This document shows, in pieces, positions 1 through 6,575 of a stretch of DNA of 9,750 nucleotides. The position numbers were made by a program, and so were the translations under genes. Each line of letters begins with the position of its first letter. Positions within the stretch are counted from its first letter, which is position 1. Source of the stretch: Paralcaligenes sp039935015 (GTDB lineage: Bacteria > Pseudomonadota > Gammaproteobacteria > Burkholderiales > Burkholderiaceae_B); NCBI GenBank assembly GCA_039935015.1, contig JBDTLC010000068.1, positions 1 through 9,750 on the forward strand, written 5' to 3'. The notes beneath the pieces were generated by a model, which saw nothing but the letters and a program-made list of their open reading frames with translations, did not search any database and was not told where the DNA came from.

Positions 1-1190
1 ATCGTGTGGTACTCGCTACCCTTGAGCTCAAGAATCAGACCCGAACCTTTGACGTTCTGACCCTTCGCATCAAATTTGACGCCCGCCCAGGGCATGATCA
101 GCTGCGCATCGTCCATATTGGTGGCGATCAGAGCCTTGCGAATAGCCTCGGGATTAGTGGAGCCGGCGCGATTGATGGCATCGGCCAGCACCAGCACACC
201 TTGCATCGAGCGCGCATTATTGCCATTCATGTCTTTACCTGTCTTGGCCTTGTACATGTCGTTAATGGTCTTGATAATGGGCTTGGCCTTGGTCAGGTCA
301 TTACCCCAGACATCGCGAGTTAGCACGCCTTGAACCTGCGGACCCACTTCCTTGACGAAACGCGAGTCAATAAAGCCTGCATCATTAGCCAGGAAAACCG
401 GCGGCGCGTATTTCATTTCGCGCATCGTCCGCACAAACAGCATGGCGTCAGAGGTGTAGCTGGCAAAAATGGCGACGTCGGGCTTGGCCGCTGCCAGCTT
501 TTGCACTTCGGCCGAGACCGACGCCGAACCCGCCGCATAAGCGATATTGGCAACAATAGTCCGGTGGTATTTCTTGGCGAATTTCTCCACCGCCTTATAC
601 GTATTCACGCCAAAGTCCGTGTTTTCATACACCACGGCAATCGTCTTGGTAGGCACCTTTTTCACGCCATCCAGAAACTGCATCATATTGTCGACAAAGG
701 TGTCGTCGTTAGGCGTAGTGCGAAAGAACCACTTGTAGCCGCGTTCGGTCAGGTCAGGGCTGCTGGATTCACCATTCAGAAACGGGATGCCTATCTGTTC
801 GGTAACACGGCTGGCCGTTTTAGTAACCGCCGACTGATAAGCGCCGGTGAGTGCCACCACTTTTTCCTGACCCAATAGGCGCTGCGCGTCGGACAGGCCC
901 ACTTCGGGCTTGCCCTGAGAGTCGGCAAACACGACCTCGATCTTGGCGCCGCCCAGATTAGGCAGGCCAGCGCCCTTCGCCAACGGAATGCCCGCCAACT
1001 CCGGGTGAGGGTTATTCACGATATCTACCGCCAGTTCTATGGCGGCCTTGATTTCCGCTCCGGTCGACGCCAGGGCGCCGCTTAAGGGATAAATGGCGCC
1101 GATGCGTATGGTCTTTGTTTGCGCCACAACGGGCTGCCCAAACGCCAGGGCAATGCAGGTAGCGATACCGGCAATTAGCTTCAACTTCAT
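1..1190 (-). CDS. LivJ-type ABC transporter substrate-binding protein (3' end cut by window edge)
   Basis: Periplasmic binding protein of the branched-chain amino acid/amide family (Peripla_BP_6, type I fold), which delivers a ligand to a LivHMGF-type ABC transporter. The reading frame is open from an ATG at 1188-1190 to the left edge without a stop: 396 codons are present, close to the usual full length, so only a short C-terminal tail should be missing. A signal peptide is visible: residues 1-23 (MKLK, then a hydrophobic core, ending VVA before QTK). The mature start IRIGAIYPLSGALASTGAE is the typical first strand and ligand loop of the family; later stretches such as VVYENTDFG, FLNGESSSPDLTERG and MQGVLVLADAINRAG also fit. 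A good ribosome site (GGAGA, about 1195-1199) precedes the ATG. It lies 93 bp downstream of the DUF1445 gene on the same strand, so co-transcription is plausible. The ligand cannot be told; any permease and ATPase partners would lie beyond the left edge. Confidence 0.93.
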   Translation of the reverse strand, partial: MKLKLIAGIATCIALAFGQPVVAQTKTIRIGAIYPLSGALASTGAEIKAAIELAVDIVNNPHPELAGIPLAKGAGLPNLGGAKIEVVFADSQGKPEVGLSDAQRLLGQEKVVALTGAYQSAVTKTASRVTEQIGIPFLNGESSSPDLTERGYKWFFRTTPNDDTFVDNMMQFLDGVKKVPTKTIAVVYENTDFGVNTYKAVEKFAKKYHRTIVANIAYAAGSASVSAEVQKLAAAKPDVAIFASYTSDAMLFVRTMREMKYAPPVFLANDAGFIDSRFVKEVGPQVQGVLTRDVWGNDLTKAKPIIKTINDMYKAKTGKDMNGNNARSMQGVLVLADAINRAGSTNPEAIRKALIATNMDDAQLIMPWAGVKFDAKGQNVKGSGLILELKGSEYHT

Positions 1191-1283
1191 TTTGTTCTCC
1201 TCGAAAATCCAAATACGAAAACCACACGTAACGACTCGGGCCTGCAGGCGCCCACGGGGAATCGACGCGTCAGTTATATATAT
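1191..1283. other. Intergenic gap between DUF1445 gene and livJ-like gene
   Basis: This 93-bp spacer holds an alternating TA tract (1274-1283) right after the DUF1445 stop, a 10-bp perfect palindrome GCCTGCAGGC (1240-1249), and the livJ-like ribosome site near 1195-1199. No hairpin followed by a T-run is present and no convincing promoter boxes were seen. The two genes may therefore share one transcript; the palindrome could be an operator or chance. Confidence 0.4.
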
Positions 1284-2093
1284 CTAAAACGAAGCCAACT
1301 GGCTATTTGACAGATCGGTCACCAGCATATGTCCCGGCGCATGTGTAATGCAAAATTCCGGCTTGACGGCTGCAACAACAGATTGAGGCGTTACACCACA
1401 AGCCCAAAATACCGGCACCTCATCAGCACGAATCTCGACCGGATCGCCGTAATCGGGACGAGAAATATCGGCAATGCCTATTAGCGCCGGATCGCCGAAA
1501 TGAACTGGAGCCCCGTGCACCGACGGGAAACGCGAGGTGACCTGAATGGCGCGTATGGCCTGGGCCGCCTTCATCGGGCGCATCGACACCACCAGGGGCC
1601 CCGAAAACACCCCCGCCGCTGCTGTAGCCACCGCAGTACGATACATCGGCACGTTGCAACCCTGTTCGATGTGGCGCACCGGCAAACCGTTGTCCAGCAT
1701 GGCCTCCTCGAATGAAAACGAGCAACCAATTAGAAAAGACACAAGGTCGTCGCGCCAGACGGATTTCACATCAGTGGGCTCGTCGATCAGAATGCCCTTG
1801 CGCCAGATTCGATAACGGGGGATGTCTGAACGTATGTCGATATCATGGCCCAGCGCAGCCAGAGACGGGTCGCCCGGATCGGACATGGCCAGCAAGGGAC
1901 AAGGCTTGGGGTTGCGCTGACAAAACAACAGGAAGTCAGCAGCCAGCGCCTGCGGCAAAATCGCTAGGTTGGCCTGTACATGCCCCGGTGCAAGGTTCGC
2001 CGTGGAGGTCGTCAGCTTCCCCGAGCGCGCATCGAGGCGAACGCGGTACGACGGCGACGATTGGGTACCCATTTCGGCTTGCATCGACAGCAT
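1284..2093 (-). CDS. DUF1445 / D-glutamate cyclase family protein (YcsI-like putative hydro-lyase)
   Basis: 269-residue cytoplasmic protein of the DUF1445 family (Pfam PF07286, named D-glutamate cyclase; also annotated as putative hydro-lyase, YcsI in Bacillus). Length is normal for the family. Family-typical blocks appear in order: NPKPCPLL (residues 61-68), GCSFSFEEAML (123-133), NVPMYRT (147-153), GPLVVSMRPM, FPSVHGAPVHFGDPALIGI, VPVFWACGVTPQ and, near the C-terminus, ITHAPGHMLVTD. No signal peptide or membrane segment. The ATG at 2091-2093 is chosen because an AGGAG ribosome site lies six bases upstream (2100-2104). It has its own promoter candidate and leads into the livJ-like gene. In Bacillus the homologue sits with the 5-oxoprolinase genes, and the mammalian homologue is linked to D-glutamate turnover, so an amino-acid-derived substrate is likely. 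The biochemical reaction of this bacterial subgroup is not settled, and the sequence alone cannot decide it. Confidence 0.92.
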   Translation of the reverse strand: MLSMQAEMGTQSSPSYRVRLDARSGKLTTSTANLAPGHVQANLAILPQALAADFLLFCQRNPKPCPLLAMSDPGDPSLAALGHDIDIRSDIPRYRIWRKGILIDEPTDVKSVWRDDLVSFLIGCSFSFEEAMLDNGLPVRHIEQGCNVPMYRTAVATAAAGVFSGPLVVSMRPMKAAQAIRAIQVTSRFPSVHGAPVHFGDPALIGIADISRPDYGDPVEIRADEVPVFWACGVTPQSVVAAVKPEFCITHAPGHMLVTDLSNSQLASF

Positions 2094-2112
2094 ATTTGTC
2101 TCCTGCGACTTT

Positions 2113-2131
2113 GGTGTGAGGCCTGCACACC
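2113..2131 (-). promoter_or_regulatory. Leader hairpin in front of DUF1445 ribosome site
   Basis: Inverted repeat GGTGTG / CACACC with a 7-nt loop, lying within the predicted leader and ending nine bases before the AGGAG ribosome site. There is no T-run after it, so it is not a terminator. It may affect translation or mRNA stability, or be an operator in DNA form, or be chance. Confidence 0.35.
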
Positions 2132-2164
2132 GCGCCCATTATGGGAAATCGGTTACGGGAAATG

Positions 2165-2193
2165 AAATTATGCTATTCAAGCGCCAATGTCAA
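2165..2193 (-). promoter_or_regulatory. sigma-70 promoter candidate for the DUF1445 / livJ-like unit
   Basis: Read leftwards, a perfect -35 box TTGACA (2193-2188) is followed by a -10 candidate: CATAAT (2172-2167) after 15 bp, or TAATTT (2170-2165) after 17 bp. Transcription would begin near 2158 and leave a leader of about 65 nt before the ATG at 2093. The perfect -35 and fitting position make this the best promoter in the window; which -10 is used is uncertain. Confidence 0.6.
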
Positions 2194-2243
2194 GAAATTG
2201 TCTTCGACAGCCGCAAGGGCTGCCCCTGCAACAACGTTCTCAT

Positions 2244-3011
2244 CTACTTCAAATTACCCGATAAAAACTGGGCAAGGCGGGTGCTTTTGGGCGAACTCAG
2301 CACCTGTGCCGGATGCCCCTCCTCTTCGACCACGCCTTGATGAATAAACATGACATGGTTCGACACATTGCGCGCGAAGCCCATTTCGTGAGTAACGACA
2401 ATCATGGTTCGGCCCTCTTCGGCCAAGGCCTGCATAACCTTCAGGACTTCGCCCACGAGCTCGGGATCCAGTGCGGAGGTGGGTTCATCGAACAGCATGA
2501 CTTCGGGCTCCAGCGCAAGCGCCCGCGCGATCGCCACGCGCTGCTGCTGGCCACCCGACAAATGCACTGGATACTTGTTGGCCACATCCAGCGACAGGCC
2601 GACTTTGCGCAAATAAAGCTCGGCTTTTCCAATAGCGGTCTTTTTGTCCAGACCCTGCACATTGATCGGCGCAGCCGTAATATTTTCCATAGCGGTCATG
2701 TGAGACCACAAATTAAAGTGCTGAAAAACCATGGAAACCTTGGTGCGCAAGCGCTGCAGCTGAACCTTGTCAGCCACGGCAAGCTGATTGTGTTTATCGC
2801 ATACCGTTTTCAGCTCTTCATTAAGAATGAAAACTTTCCCCGAATTGGGTGTCTCGAGGAAATTTATGCAGCGTAGAAAAGTACTTTTCCCCGATCCGCT
2901 TGAGCCAACAATACTGATGACGTCACCGCGATTAGCGGCCAACGACACGCCTTTGAGCACCTCGAGGTCGCCGTAGCTTTTACAAATGTTTTCAACCCTT
3001 AATTGTTCCAT
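2244..3011 (-). CDS. Polar amino acid ABC transporter ATPase (HisP/GlnQ family)
   Basis: 255-residue cytoplasmic ATPase that powers the import complex encoded just upstream. All nucleotide-binding elements are present and in order: Walker A GSSGSGKST (36-44), Q-loop VFQHFNLW (from 95), signature LSGGQQQRVAIARAL (151-165), Walker B VMLFDE (171-176), D-loop SALD (179-182) and H-loop His208. The insert between the P-loop helix and Q-loop (about residues 64-90) with VADKVQLQRLRTKV is typical of the histidine/arginine/opine branch (HisP, OccP) rather than the shorter GltL/GlnQ form. The start ATG (3009-3011) is 13 bp after the permease stop and lacks a strong ribosome site, suggesting translational coupling. 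Last gene of the SBP-permease-permease-ATPase operon. Ligand specificity is set by the binding protein, not this subunit. Confidence 0.96.
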   Translation of the reverse strand: MEQLRVENICKSYGDLEVLKGVSLAANRGDVISIVGSSGSGKSTFLRCINFLETPNSGKVFILNEELKTVCDKHNQLAVADKVQLQRLRTKVSMVFQHFNLWSHMTAMENITAAPINVQGLDKKTAIGKAELYLRKVGLSLDVANKYPVHLSGGQQQRVAIARALALEPEVMLFDEPTSALDPELVGEVLKVMQALAEEGRTMIVVTHEMGFARNVSNHVMFIHQGVVEEEGHPAQVLSSPKSTRLAQFLSGNLK

Positions 3012-3024
3012 GAAACTGTCGACT

Positions 3025-3744
3025 CTAATGGGTTGGAAGTGGTTTTAAAAAGACTAGACAGCGGTGCTCGAGCATACGAAACGTAGCGACCAGCACGATC
3101 GCTAAGGCTGCGTAGAAAATCGCCGCAATGCTAAAGGCCGAGAACGATGCGTAGGTGGCGCTATTGACATCGCGCGCCACTTTCAGCAACTCTGGAACGG
3201 TAGCGGTAAAGGCGATTGACGTGGCATGCAAAAGAATAATCACCTCATTGCTGTAATACGGTAATGCACGTTTTACGGCAGACGGCAAGATGAGTTTGGT
3301 ATAGATCTTCACTCTGGAAAATCCGAAGGCTCGTGCCGCTTCAATTTCACCTGCCGGAATCGAACGGATGGAGCCCGCCAGGACCTCGGTCAGGTATGCG
3401 CAACAATTGAAGCTGAAGGCCACGATAACGCAGTTAAAGCCACTGCGGAAAAATTCGGATAGCACCAAGGTATGGCGCACGAATTCCAGGCTGAAGAAGC
3501 CTGTATAAACAATTAAAAGTTGCACGTATAACGGTGTACCGCGAATAACGAAGGTATATAGCTGCACTGGCCGGCTCAGACGCTTGTTCGACGACGCCCG
3601 AAGTATCGCAAGCGGTATTGAAGCCAGGAAAGCAATCACCAAAGTCAGAACCAGTATCCAGGACGTCATGGCTAAACCGGAAATGTCCCAGCCATTTTCG
3701 AGCCCCAGATATTGAGGCCAGTATTCCTTCAATATTGCTATCAA
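3025..3744 (-). CDS. Polar amino acid ABC transporter permease (HisM-like), TTG start
   Basis: 239-residue inner-membrane permease, one of a pair forming the channel for the HisJ-like system. It has hydrophobic spans around residues 24-48, 62-84, 103-123 and 200-225, the family stretch VIRGTPLYVQLLIVY (66-80), and the EAA coupling loop IPAGEIEAARAFGFS with EAA at 135-137, which docks on the ATPase. The start appears to be TTG (3744-3742), overlapping the stop of the upstream permease (TTGA, 4 bp). A GAGG sequence seven bases upstream supports it; the next ATG is at codon 26 and would remove the conserved N-terminal region. The 4-bp overlap implies coupled translation with the partner permease. 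HisM-like assignment is by order and motifs; exact substrate is unknown. Confidence 0.94.
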   Translation of the reverse strand: MIAILKEYWPQYLGLENGWDISGLAMTSWILVLTLVIAFLASIPLAILRASSNKRLSRPVQLYTFVIRGTPLYVQLLIVYTGFFSLEFVRHTLVLSEFFRSGFNCVIVAFSFNCCAYLTEVLAGSIRSIPAGEIEAARAFGFSRVKIYTKLILPSAVKRALPYYSNEVIILLHATSIAFTATVPELLKVARDVNSATYASFSAFSIAAIFYAALAIVLVATFRMLEHRCLVFLKPLPTH

Positions 3745-4427
3745 AGCTGCGCCTCTTTAATGCCAACGCCAAAGCGCTGGCCAATACGCGACAGCACCAG
3801 CAAGGTTACACAAGTAAAGGCAAGGTAAATGAGCGCCGCCAAAATGTTGAAGAAAAACAGGTGCTGGGTTGACCTTCCTGCTTGCTGGCTGATGCTGATC
3901 ACGTCGACCAGTCCGATTATCGACACCAAAGCGGTCGATTTGATGATGACCTGAATATTATTGCTAAACCCGGGCAAGGCAAAGCGGATCATTTGCGGCA
4001 AGGTGATTTTCCTGAAAACCAGGCCATCACCCATTCCTGTAGACTGGGCCGCCTCTACCTGACCACGCGGCACAGACTCGAGCGCCCCACGAAACGTTTC
4101 CGTCATGTAGGCACCATAAATAAACGCCAATGTGACCACGCCGGCCGTGAACGCGTTGATTTCAATCAGGCCCACGCCCAACAGGCCACACACCCAATTC
4201 AGGAGAATCTGCAAGTTATAGAAAACCAGCAGCATGATCACCAGATCGGGAATGCTGCGAATTACGGTCGTGTAGGCGGTAGCCATATACCGCAACCCAA
4301 TATTGCCGGATGTCTTGCACAAGGCTCCGACAATTCCCATCATGGTCGCAAACAGAACCGATAACACAGTAAGCGCCAGGGTCATGAGCGTACCAGTCAG
4401 GATCAACGACCCATACCCGTACAACAT
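3741..4427 (-). CDS. Polar amino acid ABC transporter permease (HisQ-like)
   Basis: 228-residue inner-membrane permease, the partner of the overlapping HisM-like subunit. The first membrane span (about 8-36, beginning GSLILTGTLMTLALTVLSV) is the standard opening of this family. VIRSIPDLVIMLLVFY (55-70) is the conserved second-span motif and VPRGQVEAAQSTGMG carries the EAA loop (EAA at 125-127). KSTALVSIIGLVDV is the usual post-EAA span. The ATG at 4425-4427 follows an AAGG/GAG ribosome-site-like stretch and is 46 bp downstream of the binding-protein gene. Full length for the family and no lesions seen. Confidence 0.95.
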   Translation of the reverse strand: MLYGYGSLILTGTLMTLALTVLSVLFATMMGIVGALCKTSGNIGLRYMATAYTTVIRSIPDLVIMLLVFYNLQILLNWVCGLLGVGLIEINAFTAGVVTLAFIYGAYMTETFRGALESVPRGQVEAAQSTGMGDGLVFRKITLPQMIRFALPGFSNNIQVIIKSTALVSIIGLVDVISISQQAGRSTQHLFFFNILAALIYLAFTCVTLLVLSRIGQRFGVGIKEAQL

Positions 4428-4473
4428 CTGCTCTACCTTGCTATCCGCTTGAAACTATGGCACTGAGACCCAG

Positions 4474-5250
4474 TCACTCTTTAGGCTCCACCAAGCCATA
4501 TTTGGCGTATTTGTCGATAATCTTTTTATAGGTGCCGTCGGCTTTCATGCTGGCAATCGCGCCATTGACGGTGTCCCTTAGGGCCGCATCGTCAAGCCTG
4601 AAGCCGGCGCTCGCGCCATAGCCAAAGACCTGTGGGTCTTCAACCGGCGTCCCAGTAAGATGGAACCCTTTGCCACTAGGGCTTTCGAAAAAGAACTGGG
4701 CAGACGCCGCATTCTGCAAGGTGCCGTCGATCCGACCCAGCGCGAGATCCTGCTTCGCCAGATCGTCATTTTGGTATGACACCAGATTGACTCCCTTGCC
4801 CTTCCAATGCTTGTTCGCGTAGGCGGCCTGGGTGGTTCCCTGTACGATGCCGATCGTTTTGCCCTTGAGCGAGTCAACGGTCGTATCCAGTGTAGCGTTC
4901 TTGGGCACCATCATGCGGGACACACTGCTATACAGCGCCGTGCTGAACAGGACCTGCTGCTTGCGTTTTTCGGTGATGGTCAATCCGGACAAAATAGCGT
5001 CAATCTTTTTGGCATTGAGAGCGGGAATAACGCCATCAAAATTCATCTTGACCCATTCGCACTTGGCATTCAGATGCTGACATATCGCGTCGCCGGCTTC
5101 GATATCGAAACCCACCAGATTTCCCTTGGCATCAACAGACTCGAATGGAGCAAAGGTGGGGTCTACGCCAAATCGAATCTTGTCTACTGCCTGAGCCTGT
5201 GCAGCGAACGTGCAGGCTGCAAATAACGCAGCAAATAGTGTCTTGTTCAT
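4474..5250 (-). CDS. HisJ/ArgT-like periplasmic amino acid-binding protein with altered ligand pocket
   Basis: 258-residue family 3 solute-binding protein, first gene of the HisJQMP-type operon. A signal peptide covers residues 1-21 (MNKT, hydrophobic core, AQAQA before VDK). The ATG at 5248-5250 is preferred over an open extension to 5361, because only this start places a signal peptide at the N-terminus. HisJ/LAO landmarks are clear: GVDPTFAPFES, GFDIEAGDAI, the two cysteines Cys57 and Cys64 with the same spacing as the HisJ Cys38-Cys45 disulfide, SGLTITEKR, GIVQGTTQ and GRIDGTLQN. Using an offset of 19 to mature HisJ, Asp11, Ser69, Arg77, Thr121 and Gln122 are kept. Tyr14 is Phe33, Leu52 is Phe71, Ser70 is Gly89, Ser72 is Thr91, Leu117 is Val136 and Asp161 is Asn180. 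A plain lysine/arginine/histidine ligand is therefore doubtful. Placement in the family is secure; the ligand is unknown. Confidence 0.95.
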   Translation of the reverse strand: MNKTLFAALFAACTFAAQAQAVDKIRFGVDPTFAPFESVDAKGNLVGFDIEAGDAICQHLNAKCEWVKMNFDGVIPALNAKKIDAILSGLTITEKRKQQVLFSTALYSSVSRMMVPKNATLDTTVDSLKGKTIGIVQGTTQAAYANKHWKGKGVNLVSYQNDDLAKQDLALGRIDGTLQNAASAQFFFESPSGKGFHLTGTPVEDPQVFGYGASAGFRLDDAALRDTVNGAIASMKADGTYKKIIDKYAKYGLVEPKE

Positions 5251-5350
5251 GTTGGTTCCGGAAAGTTGCAGTTGAGTAAAAGAATAGTAATTTAAAGCCA
5301 TGTATATACAAGTAGGACAATCCCTAGTACTATCAAAACCCAGGAAGAAA

Positions 5351-5366
5351 ACGCCTCGCAAGGCGT
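5351..5366. terminator. Terminator-like hairpin in the DUF2817 leader
   Basis: Perfect 6-bp stem ACGCCT / AGGCGT with loop CGCA, flanked by A-run (5348-5351) on the left and CTTTT (5367-5371) on the right, so it could act as an intrinsic terminator in either direction. It sits 42 bp before the DUF2817 start and upstream of the hisJ-like promoter candidates. It could insulate the two divergent units or act as an attenuator of DUF2817; the stem is short. Confidence 0.45.
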
Positions 5367-5367
5367 C

Positions 5368-5390
5368 TTTTATAACCTCTTTTTATAACC
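5368..5390. repeat. Direct repeat TTTTATAACC x2
   Basis: Two identical 10-bp copies (5368-5377 and 5381-5390) spaced 13 bp start to start, between the hairpin and the DUF2817 ribosome site. This is not a helical-turn spacing. It may be an operator or a duplication, or simply AT-rich drift. Confidence 0.4.
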
Positions 5391-5408
5391 CCAACCAGGA
5401 ATAGTTCA

Positions 5409-6518
5409 ATGAGTCCGTATCTGATGGATGTCAAGCCTACTTACAGCAGTTTGAGAACCCGCTTTCTGGAGAGCGCAGAAAGTAACCACGCGCAAGTACG
5501 GCATTTTAAGCATCCCCTGAAAGGATTAGACGGCGAAGAGTTATATACAGATGTCGCAATATGGGCCAAGCCGGAGACCAAAAAATGGCTGGTCATCATT
5601 TCCGGCACTCATGGCGTTGAAGGCTATTACGGCTCCATGTGTCAAACCCTGTACATGGAGAGCCTGGCCACATTGGGGCAAGAAGGCAAAGTCGGCGTAC
5701 TCATGATCCATCTGATCAACCCATGGGGCACTTCCTGGAAGCGTCGGGTAAATGAAGACAATATCGACCTGAACCGGAACTACCTGGATTTCACCCAACC
5801 CCTGCCGCAAAATCTCTATTACGAAACTCTGCACGACATGTTTGTCAAAGAAGCCGCAACGGGTCCCGCGCGCCAGAGGTCCAATGAACAATGGACGGAC
5901 AAAACCCGAGAAATGGGTCACAGGGCATTAATGAACCACTTGGGGGCGGGCCAATACACACATCAGGACGGCCTGTATTTCGGCGGCTTCAAACCTTCGT
6001 GGTCCAACACGACCTTACGCGCAATCATGGGCGAATTTGTCGCCGACTGCACCGACGCGATCTGTCTGGACTTGCATACGGGGGCGGGCGCATACGGCCA
6101 CCCCATGCTCATGGCTATCGCTGAGCGCGAATATCCGGGCATAAGCGACGCACAACGAATCTATGGCGCGTGGCTATATACGGTTTTAACCGGTGTAAGT
6201 CACACCACCGACACCGGAATTTCCGCTGCGGCCACCGGCTATACCTCGCAAGCCATGGTAGATATGATGGCCGGAAAGCGCTTCTGTCAGTTGGTGATAG
6301 AGTGCGGCACCTATGATGGCGAAAAGATCGGCCATGGCGCGCTTTTGAACGATCATTTCCTGCACCTATGCGGCAACCTGCAAGGTGCAGAATTCGAGAA
6401 AACCAAAGAGGCTTTGCTGGAATTCTTTTTCCCCACCGATCGCGACTGGCGAGAAGTGGTCTGGGTCAGGACCAAACAGATATTCGACCGGGCTTTGGCG
6501 GACTTATTGATGAGATAG
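5409..6518 (+). CDS. DUF2817 family zinc-peptidase-like hydrolase (M14 fold)
   Basis: 369-residue protein with no signal peptide or membrane span, so probably cytoplasmic. It matches the DUF2817 family, a branch of the M14 metallocarboxypeptidase/aspartoacylase-like superfamily. Candidate zinc ligands are His68 and Glu71 in SGTHGVEGYYGS (HxxE) and His223 in CLDLHTGAGAYGHP. Candidate substrate-binding residues are in NIDLNRNY (Asn122-Arg123, as in the M14 NR pair), and Glu298 in VIECGTYDG is the likely general base. All key positions are therefore present and the enzyme should be active on a peptide, amide or ester-like bond; the true substrate of DUF2817 enzymes is not established. ATG at 5409 has an AGGA ribosome site eight bases upstream. 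It is the only plus-strand gene, divergent from the HisJ-like transporter and convergent with the GltIJKL-like operon, which suggests it acts on an imported solute. Confidence 0.9.
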   Translation: MSPYLMDVKPTYSSLRTRFLESAESNHAQVRHFKHPLKGLDGEELYTDVAIWAKPETKKWLVIISGTHGVEGYYGSMCQTLYMESLATLGQEGKVGVLMIHLINPWGTSWKRRVNEDNIDLNRNYLDFTQPLPQNLYYETLHDMFVKEAATGPARQRSNEQWTDKTREMGHRALMNHLGAGQYTHQDGLYFGGFKPSWSNTTLRAIMGEFVADCTDAICLDLHTGAGAYGHPMLMAIAEREYPGISDAQRIYGAWLYTVLTGVSHTTDTGISAAATGYTSQAMVDMMAGKRFCQLVIECGTYDGEKIGHGALLNDHFLHLCGNLQGAEFEKTKEALLEFFFPTDRDWREVVWVRTKQIFDRALADLLMR

Positions 6519-6526
6519 AACAGAGA

Positions 6527-6546
6527 GGGTGAGAGCCATCTCACCC
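6527..6546. terminator. Hairpin terminator between convergent genes
   Basis: Perfect 8-bp stem GGGTGAGA / TCTCACCC with a GCCA loop, nine bases after the DUF2817 stop and 30 bases before the end of the ATPase gene on the other strand. No pure T-run follows directly; a T-rich stretch begins about 14 bases later (6560-6571). Position and stem strength suggest a shared bidirectional terminator. Confidence 0.6.
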
Positions 6547-6575
6547 CGACCCATTGAACTTTCGTTTCTTTCAGC

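Larger units (their letters stand above)
2094..2243. other. 150-bp intergenic region upstream of DUF1445
   Basis: This region separates the end of the HisJQMP-type operon from the DUF1445 gene, both on the minus strand. It contains a promoter candidate (2165-2193), a leader hairpin (2113-2131), an 11-bp near-perfect palindrome CCCATTATGGG (2135-2145) just downstream of the -10, and two copies of GGGAAAT (2143-2149 and 2157-2163). A weak 5-bp stem (2208-2222) is the only terminator-like element after the ATPase stop, so some read-through from the transporter operon is possible. Confidence 0.5.
5251..5408. promoter_or_regulatory. Divergent regulatory region between hisJ-like and DUF2817 genes
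   Basis: This AT-rich 158-bp gap must hold promoters for both directions. Leftward candidate: TTGTAT (5311-5306), 16 bp, TACTAT (5289-5284), giving a short leader to the ATG at 5250. Rightward only a weak -10-like TACTAT (5328-5333) is seen. Two palindromes stand out: TGTATATACA (5301-5310), overlapping the leftward -35, and TAGTACTA (5325-5332). A hairpin lies at 5351-5366 and a direct repeat at 5368-5390. The arrangement suggests shared control of transporter and hydrolase; no regulator gene is in the window. Confidence 0.5.

Noticed and set aside
10..13. Lipoprotein signal in the HisJ-like protein (protein residues 10-13, FAAC)
   Set aside because: Phe instead of Leu at the key lipobox position and a clear signal peptidase I site at AQA after residue 21; coordinates here are residue numbers.
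6..878. Open frames on the plus strand opposite the livJ-like gene
   Set aside because: They are antisense shadows of a well-supported minus-strand gene with signal peptide and family motifs; their translations show no domain-like features.
2208..2222. Terminator after the HisP-like gene
   Set aside because: Only a 5-bp stem with no T-run; too weak to call.
4457..4476. Hairpin between hisJ-like and hisQ-like genes
   Set aside because: Only a 4-bp ACTG/CAGT stem, not distinguishable from chance.
5251..5361. N-terminal extension of the HisJ-like protein to 5361
   Set aside because: It would bury the signal peptide inside the protein and cover the divergent promoter region; the ATG at 5250 is the natural start.
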